A stretch of 5,820 bases of DNA from Chloroflexota bacterium (GTDB lineage Bacteria; Chloroflexota; UBA6077): positions 1 to 5,820 of the forward strand of contig JAJYKO010000418.1 of NCBI GenBank assembly GCA_021788565.1, in the 5' to 3' direction. Of the stretch, positions 1 to 5,000 are shown one piece after another. The notes below the pieces were generated by a model. That model searched no databases, had not been told where the DNA came from, and was given only the letters and a program-made list of their open reading frames with translations. The position numbers and the translations under genes are program-made. Positions within the stretch are counted from its first letter, which is position 1. Every line of letters begins with the position of its first letter.

Positions 1-88
1 CGCACGGCCCCGCTCAAGCCGATTGGGGCCTGAGCACCTAACTGATCCAGACTCGTAGCAGTTCGCTCACTCAATTGCACGAATACAC

Positions 89-160
89 TCACAAGCTCTG
101 AGCCTCAGCGAAGGATCTCTCCAGCCACGAGGAGATGCTTCACAAGCTCTCAGCATGACA
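89..160. repeat. Degenerate palindromic/direct repeat remnant upstream of imuB
   Basis: An 11-bp direct repeat, TCACAAGCTCT, occurs at 89-99 and 140-150. Between the copies lies an imperfect inverted repeat: AAGGATCTC (111-119) pairs with GAGATGCTT (132-140) with one mismatch around a 12-nt loop. The downstream copy continues into CAGCATGACA. This arrangement looks like an eroded dispersed intergenic repeat rather than a regulatory site or a gene. It lies about 45 bp upstream of the promoter. No open frame with a start and an RBS is seen in 1-203. Its multicopy status is inference. Confidence 0.45.
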
Positions 161-203
161 TGGTAGCGACCTGTGCCGTCCGACCCTCTAAGCTTCCTGG
201 TTA

Positions 204-232
204 TTGACACTGCTCCAGTATGCCCGCATAAT
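204..232 (+). promoter_or_regulatory. Sigma70-type promoter of the imuB-dnaE2 operon
   Basis: The -35 box TTGACA (204-209) is a perfect consensus match. It is separated by exactly 17 nt from CATAAT (227-232), a 5/6 match to the -10 consensus. Transcription would start near 238-241, inside the adjacent LexA operator and about 24 nt before the imuB start codon. A promoter this close to consensus would be strong when unoccupied, which fits a gene held off by a repressor. Confidence 0.85.
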
Positions 233-237
233 GGTCT

Positions 238-251
238 AGAACATGCGTTCT
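238..251. promoter_or_regulatory. LexA operator (SOS box)
   Basis: AGAACATGCGTTCT has perfect 5-bp inverted arms, AGAAC and GTTCT, around a 4-bp centre. This matches the GAAC-N4-GTTC LexA box known from Bacillus, mycobacteria and related lineages. It begins 5 bp after the -10 box and covers the predicted transcription start, so bound LexA would block RNA polymerase. With imuB-dnaE2 directly downstream, induction by RecA-stimulated LexA cleavage after DNA damage is the natural reading. No second box was noticed before dnaE2. Confidence 0.85.
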
Positions 252-257
252 GGAAGA
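252..257 (+). promoter_or_regulatory. imuB ribosome binding site
   Basis: GGAAGA is followed by a 6-nt spacer to ATG 264. It decides the start. The in-frame ATG at 243 lies inside the LexA operator, only a few bases from the predicted transcription start, and has no room for a Shine-Dalgarno on the transcript. Confidence 0.75.
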
Positions 258-263
258 TGTGCT

Positions 264-1886
264 ATGAGGGTCGCCTGCGTTTTACTCTCCGATTTCGAGG
301 TTGCTGTGGAGCTGCGCCGTCATCCGGAGCTGGCCGGCAGACCGGTGGTGATAGGCGGACTGCCCCAAGAGCGAAAGGCCGTGCGTAGCTGCTCCCCAGA
401 GGCTGCCGCCTGCGGTATCACGGAGGGGATGGCGCTGCGCAAGGCCGCCGGCCTCTGTCCCGAAGCGATTTTTCTGCCCGTCGACGAACGGCTCTACCAG
501 GTGGTCCAGACCGCGGTGCTGGAAACCCTGGATGCCTTCAGTCCGAGGGTCGAGGCGACGGGGGGAGTGAGAGATGGGGAGAGTGGAAGCTTCCGAACTC
601 ATCACCCATCACCCATCACCCATCACTCGTCGCTCGTCGTCTACCTGGATGCTTCGGGGTTGGAGTTGCTGTTTGGCCCAGACGAGGAACTGGGGGAGCG
701 GATGACGACCGCGGTGGAGATACGGGTGGGACTGCGCCCCCAAGTGGGCGTAGGCGGCAGCAAGTTCGTGGCGTACATGGCGGCGATGATGGCGACAGCG
801 GGCTCCGTCGTGGTGGTGGGGCCGAACGAGGAAGGGTCATTTCTGGCGCCGCTGCCCGTGGAATGGCTCCCGTCTTCGCAGGAGATGCAGCGACGGCTCC
901 GTCTGTTTGGGCTCCGGACAATGCGGCAGCTGGCCGAATTGCCGGCCGGGGCCCTGGGGGAGCAGTTCGGGTCGGAGGGGGTGGAGGCAGCCCGACTGGC
1001 CCGCGGGATCGATGATCGACCGGTGATAGGTAGATCTGGTCCTGCTTTTCTGCGAGAGGAGGTTGAGATCGATCCGCCCACGGACCGGAGCGATCTCCTG
1101 ATCCAGGCCGCGGGGCGTTTGGCTCGAAGGCTCGAGGTCAGAATTAGAAACGAGTTTCTGGCATGCCAGGGGATAGTCCTCGACCTGAGCTTCGCGGATG
1201 GGCCGATCGTCCATCTATCGACCGTCCTTCACGAGCCGACGGATAGGGCGGCAGATCTCCAGCGTGCGGCAGAGAGGTTGTTGGGGAGGGTGTGGGGGCG
1301 GGTAGCTGTCAGTAGTCAGTCATCAGTCGTCAGTCCTGGGTCCTGGGTCCTGAGTCCTGGGTGGAGCGCCCAGGACTCAGGACTCCCTCACCCCGACCCT
1401 CTCCCAGAGAGAGAGGGAATTCTCCCCGTCTCCCATTTCCCCACTCCCCCACTCTTCCCGTCTCCCACTCTCGTTTCCCTCCTTCGCATCTCCGTCTCGG
1501 GGTTTGGTGGACAGCGAGGGGAGCAGATGGAGCTATTCAGGAGCAGGGCCGCTGGTCTCAAGAAGGCTCAGCAGGCCATCCAGCAGGCGGGGGAGCTGTT
1601 TGAAGGCGGTGCAATCGGTCCCATGACCGTTGTGGCGCGGGAGAAGCCGGTGGCCGGGCGGATCAAGGTGATAGCAGAAGTGGAGGGAGAGCCACGAGTC
1701 CTTTTTCTGGGGAGTAAGAGGGAGAGGGTGCGAGAGGTGTCCAACCGATGGAGGATGCAGGAGGAATGGTGGCGGAGGGAGCGGATACGGGAGTACTACC
1801 GCGTGATCACCGAGAGCGGACGTCTCTGCCTGATCTTCCAGGACCTGCTGGGGGGTGGGTGGTTCCTGGAACGCGTGTATGACTAA
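264..1886 (+). CDS. imuB: ImuB, non-catalytic Y-family polymerase homologue (mutasome clamp adaptor)
   Basis: Encodes 540 aa from ATG 264. The N terminus (RVACVLLSDFEVAVELRRHPEL...PVVIGG) and YLDASGLELLFG (127-138) are Y-family palm sequence. A helix-hairpin-helix follows at about 205-232 and a little-finger domain at about 255-345 plus 403-418. Against E. coli DinB, catalytic D8 aligns with Leu7 and D103/E104 with Leu124/Val125, so all three metal ligands are absent, as expected for ImuB rather than Pol IV. QMELF (421-425) fits the beta-clamp-binding consensus. The C-terminal 46 residues (RWRMQEEWWRR... to ...WFLERVYD) form a tryptophan-rich segment resembling the DUF6504-type tail of some ImuB-like proteins. 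By family knowledge ImuB tethers DnaE2 to the sliding clamp for translesion synthesis. It is the first gene of an SOS-controlled operon, with dnaE2 39 nt downstream. Residues ~101-124 and ~347-402 are repeat-encoded low-complexity insertions. Without them about 460 aa remain, normal for the family. Confidence 0.93.
   Translation: MRVACVLLSDFEVAVELRRHPELAGRPVVIGGLPQERKAVRSCSPEAAACGITEGMALRKAAGLCPEAIFLPVDERLYQVVQTAVLETLDAFSPRVEATGGVRDGESGSFRTHHPSPITHHSSLVVYLDASGLELLFGPDEELGERMTTAVEIRVGLRPQVGVGGSKFVAYMAAMMATAGSVVVVGPNEEGSFLAPLPVEWLPSSQEMQRRLRLFGLRTMRQLAELPAGALGEQFGSEGVEAARLARGIDDRPVIGRSGPAFLREEVEIDPPTDRSDLLIQAAGRLARRLEVRIRNEFLACQGIVLDLSFADGPIVHLSTVLHEPTDRAADLQRAAERLLGRVWGRVAVSSQSSVVSPGSWVLSPGWSAQDSGLPHPDPLPEREGILPVSHFPTPPLFPSPTLVSLLRISVSGFGGQRGEQMELFRSRAAGLKKAQQAIQQAGELFEGGAIGPMTVVAREKPVAGRIKVIAEVEGEPRVLFLGSKRERVREVSNRWRMQEEWWRRERIREYYRVITESGRLCLIFQDLLGGGWFLERVYD
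564..635 (+). repeat. In-frame repeat insertion A in imuB, heptad tract
   Basis: The left part is purine-rich (564-585), followed by the palindrome GGAAGCTTCC (586-595). A tract of six 7-bp units runs 594-635: CGAACTC, three ATCACCC, then ATCACTC and GTCGCTC. It is translated as low-complexity sequence containing THHPSPITHHSS. It interrupts the palm between SPRVEATG and VVYLDASG, which are adjacent in ordinary Y-family proteins. The same heptads recur in dnaE2 at 5040-5074. Confidence 0.75.
1347..1383. repeat. Perfect 15-bp inverted repeat (hairpin) inside imuB
   Basis: GTCCTGAGTCCTGGG (1347-1361) pairs perfectly with CCCAGGACTCAGGAC (1369-1383) around the 7-nt loop TGGAGCG. The left arm is made of the 7-bp units of insertion B and the right arm of the same units inverted. 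It lacks a T-tract and lies mid-gene, so it is not a terminator. Confidence 0.85.
1397..1417. repeat. 7-bp hairpin inside imuB insertion B
   Basis: CCCTCTC (1397-1403) pairs with GAGAGGG (1411-1417) around a 7-nt loop. The surrounding CCCTCACCCCGACCCTCTCCC sense, translated PHPDPLPEREG, resembles a GC-rich palindromic repeat frequently seen between genes in diverse bacteria. That resemblance is from general knowledge and was not searched. Confidence 0.6.
1524..1538 (+). other. Beta-clamp-binding motif of ImuB (QMELF)
   Basis: Residues 421-425, QMELF, match the bacterial clamp-binding pentapeptide pattern Q-x-x-L-F. The motif follows SGFGGQRGE, at the same place relative to the little finger as in other ImuB proteins. 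It is the expected contact with the sliding clamp, and dnaE2 shows no evident motif of its own near its C terminus. Confidence 0.8.
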
Positions 1887-1908
1887 AGTCGACATGGCAA
1901 TGAGGGAT

Positions 1909-2036
1909 CCTGTAGAGGCCGCGTGATGCGAGCGAGCGCAGCATCACGCTCTGCCGGCCAGTCCGGGCGGGCGGACACGGAGTTCCGCCCCTACAAGTTG
2001 GACGAGGGTGAGGGCATTCCCCATCCCCTGTCTCCC
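1909..2036 (+). repeat. Repeat element spanning the imuB-dnaE2 junction and the dnaE2 start
   Basis: The element begins CCTGTAGAGGCC (1909-1920) and its inverted end is GCCCCTACAAG (1987-1997). The ends of the copy inside dnaE2 are CCTGTAGGGGCC (3453) and GCCCCTACAAG (3559). Positions 1961-2030 align without gaps to 3533-3602, and CTCTGCCGGCC (1949-1959) matches 3470-3480. Degenerate C/T-rich 7-bp units continue to 2036, just before the conserved PHP-domain start YVELHCHS. The element carries the dnaE2 Shine-Dalgarno GAGG (1915-1918), start codon and first ~37 codons. Confidence 0.75.
1921..1949 (+). promoter_or_regulatory. 9-bp hairpin enclosing the dnaE2 start codon
   Basis: GCGTGATGC (1921-1929) is perfectly complementary to GCATCACGC (1941-1949) around an 11-nt loop. 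The start codon ATG 1926-1928 sits in the 5' arm, and the GAGG Shine-Dalgarno (1915-1918) lies just outside. Folding in mRNA could restrain dnaE2 initiation. The pairing is seen; a regulatory role is inference, since the hairpin may simply be part of the repeat element. Confidence 0.55.
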
Positions 2037-5000
2037 TATGTGGAGCTGCACTGTCACAGCAACTACTCCATGCTGGACGGTGCCTCTCATCCTGAGGATC
2101 TGGTGGCCAGGGCGAAGGAACTGGGCATGGAAGCGCTGGCCATCACCGACCACGACGGCCTGTACGGGGCGGTCCGTTTCTGGCAGGCGGCGATCCAGGA
2201 GGGGATTCAGCCGATCATCGGGGCGGAGATCACCCTGGAGGGCGGCGAGCACCTGACGCTGCTCGCTGAGAACAGGGATGGGTATTCCAACCTCTGCCGG
2301 CTCATCAGCACCGCTCAACTGACCCACGACAAGCACCGGGCAGCCCTGGCTCCAGCTGTCCTGGCAGAGCATTCAAAGGGCTTGATCTGCCTATCCGGCT
2401 GCCGGAGTGGGGGGATACCCAGTCTCCTGCTGGCGGGCCATCGCGGGCGAGCTCGGGCGTTGGCCGAGGAGTACGCCGAGCTCTTCGGCGTCGAGGGATT
2501 CTGGATAGAGCTGCAGCACCACCTGCTGCCCGAGGACGACTGGCTGTGCGGCGAGTTGGCGGATCTGGCGGACCGGCTCGGGGTGGGATGCGTCGCCACT
2601 AACGATGTCCACTACGCCAGGAAGGAGGGCCACCGCCTTCAGGATATCCTGGTATGCATCAAGAACAGGACTAACCTGGACGCTGCCGGGGGGCTGCTAC
2701 GGCCTAACTCCGAGTATCACCTGAAACCCGCCGAGGAGATGACCGCGCTCTTCGCGCGATACCCGGGCGCCGTAGCCAACACACGGGTCATCGCCGCCCG
2801 ATGCCACGTGGATCTCAACTTCAAAGGCTACCGCTTCCCGGGCTTCCAGCTTCCTCAGGGCGAGACCGCCTTCAGCTACCTGTACCGCCTGTGTCACGAA
2901 GGCGCGAGGGAGCGCTACCGGCCTATCACTCCGGCCGTCTCCAAGCAGCTGGCCCACGAGCTGGAGGTGATCTACAAGACGGGGCTGGCCGAGTACTTCC
3001 TGATCGTCTGGGACATCATGCGCTACGCCCGCGAGAAGGGCATCCCCGGCCAGGGACGGGGCTCGGCCGCCGATTCCATCGTTGCCTACGTCCTGGGGAT
3101 TACCAAGGTGGATCCAATCCGCCACAACCTGTTGTTCGAGCGGTTCCTCAGCGAGGAGATGTCCGGTATGCCGGACATCGACATCGACTTCTCCACCAAC
3201 CATCGAGAGGAGGTCATCCAGTACGTCTACGAGAAGTATGGTCAGGAGTACGCCGGTATGGTGGCCAACGTGGTTACCTACCGCGCGCGCAACGCCCTGC
3301 GTGAGGTAGGCAAGGCCATCGGTCTGCCCATGGAGTTGATCGATCGCTTCGCCAAGGCGGTCAACCGCCACTCCCCTTCCCATCTGGAAGAAGAGATGGA
3401 GGTCGTCGGCCTCTTCCAGGGAACGGGGGACGGGGGGCAGGGGGCGGGGGGACCTGTAGGGGCCGGCGGCTCTGCCGGCCCGCTCGCCGTGGGATACGGC
3501 CGTCTTGCCCCCGCAGGACCGCCCACCCCCATGTCCGGGCGGGCGGGTACAGCGCCCCGCCCCTACAAGGTGGGCGCTGGTGAGGCCGGTACCCAGCCCC
3601 TGACCCCCGACCACCGACCCCTGACCTCCGCTCTCTGGGGTCAGCTGCTCGAGTTCTGCCGGCAGATCGAGGGGTTCCCGAGGCATCTCAGCATCCACGT
3701 GGGAGGTATGTTGATCACGGCTACACCGCTGGTGGAGATCGCCCCCCTGGAGCGCGCGACTGCTCCGGGCCGAGTGGTGGTGCAGTTCAACAAGGACGAT
3801 GTGGAGGACATGGGGCTGATCAAGATGGACTTGCTGGGATTGCGCACCCTGTCGGTGATCCACGACACCCTGGAGATGATTCGGGAGGGCCGTGGGGCGG
3901 AGCCTGACCTGGACAGGGTGCCGCTGGACGACCCTGCCGTCTACGATATGCTGTGCGAGCCCGATAACATCGGTGTGTTCCAGGTGGAGAGCCGTGCCCA
4001 GAGCCAGACGCTGCCGAAGATGAGGCCCCGATCCATCGAGGACCTGATTGTGGAGATCTCCATAATCCGGCCCGGACCGCTCCAGGGAAACATGGTGCAT
4101 CCCTACCTGCGCCGCCGCCAGGGGTTGGAGGAGATGACCTACCTGCATCCCAGCCTGGAGCAGATACTGGGAGAGACGCTGGGGGTGGTGCTGTTCCAGG
4201 AGCAGGTGATCCGGGTAGCTGTGGCTGTGGCCGGGTTCACACCCGGCGAGGTGGATATGTTCCGGCGGGCGATGAACCGCCATCGCTCGGGCACGGAGAT
4301 GGCCAGGATCCACGCGCGCTTCCTGGAGGGCGCCATGCGTAACGGTCTGGAGGAGGAAACGGCCGAAACTATCTTCAAACAGTTGGCCGGTTTCGCCTCC
4401 TATGGCTTCTGCAAGAGCCACGCGGCGGCTTTCGCCAAGACAGCTTACGACACAGCCTACCTGAAGTTATACTACGCTCCGGAGTTCTACGCAGCTATTT
4501 TGAACAATCAGCCCATGGGGTTCTACTCGCCGGAAGTGGTGGCCAACGATGCCAAGCGCCACGATATCCGCATCCTACCGGTGGACGTGAACCGCAGTCA
4601 GTCAAGGTGCACTGTCGAGCGAATAGCCGTTAGCGGGCAGTCTCCCGCCTTCGCCATCCGCCTTGGCTTCGCCTACGTCCACGGGTTGGGTGAGGCTGCC
4701 ATGGAGCGGCTCGACGAGCAGCGGAAGCTTGGACCCTATCGATCGCTGGCCAATTTTCTCCGCCGCACCCGTCTCTCGCGCGAAGCCGTGGAGAACCTGA
4801 TCGTGGTGGGTGCCATGGACTGCTTTGGCCGTCCCCGCCGAGAGATGCTGTGGGAGGCGGGGATCGAGGGACGGGGAGACGGGGAGACGGGCACGACAGT
4901 ACCTGTAGGGGCCGGCGGCCCTGCCGGCCCGCCTTTGCCCGAGGCTGAAGCCGTCGGGCTGAAAAGACGAAGCCCTTCGGGCTGGGACGGGGAGGGCGAG

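Larger units (their letters stand above)
1302..1469 (+). repeat. In-frame repeat insertion B in imuB, heptad and octad tracts with hairpins
   Basis: About 56 residues of Ser/Pro-rich sequence split the little-finger domain between RAAERLLGRVWGR and SLLRISVSGF. Eight consecutive 7-bp units run 1308-1363 (GTCAGTC-type grading into CTGGGTC-type). Two hairpins follow (1347-1383 and 1397-1417). Five 8-bp units then occupy 1427-1466 (CGTCTCCC, ATTTCCCC, ACTCCCCC, ACTCTTCC, CGTCTCCC). The frame stays open throughout. Exact edges are inferred from where family-like sequence stops and resumes. Confidence 0.8.

Noticed and set aside
6..30. GGCCCC/GGGGCC hairpin as a terminator of an upstream gene
   Set aside because: Only a 6-bp stem with a 13-nt loop and no T-tract; no upstream gene can be identified from the few bases available.
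243..263. ATG 243 as the imuB start (547 aa)
   Set aside because: It lies within the LexA operator, a few bases from the predicted transcription start, without an upstream RBS on the transcript. ATG 264 has GGAAGA 6 nt upstream and gives the family-typical N terminus.
1361..1603. 80-codon open frame overlapping imuB
   Set aside because: It is an alternative-frame reading of repeat insertion B and its flank, without an RBS; the imuB frame continues through the region with conserved sequence on both sides.
264..1886. Assignment as DinB (Pol IV)
   Set aside because: All three catalytic carboxylates are missing, a clamp motif and ImuB-type tail are present, and dnaE2 is the next gene.
3453..3570. 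Insertion sequence
   Set aside because: Too short, with no transposase; only inverted ends are seen, and no target-site duplication could be established.
2697..4421. 574-codon antisense open frame opposite dnaE2
   Set aside because: Long stop-free antisense frames are common in G+C-rich genes. Its translation shows no recognisable domain, while the plus strand encodes strongly conserved polymerase motifs.
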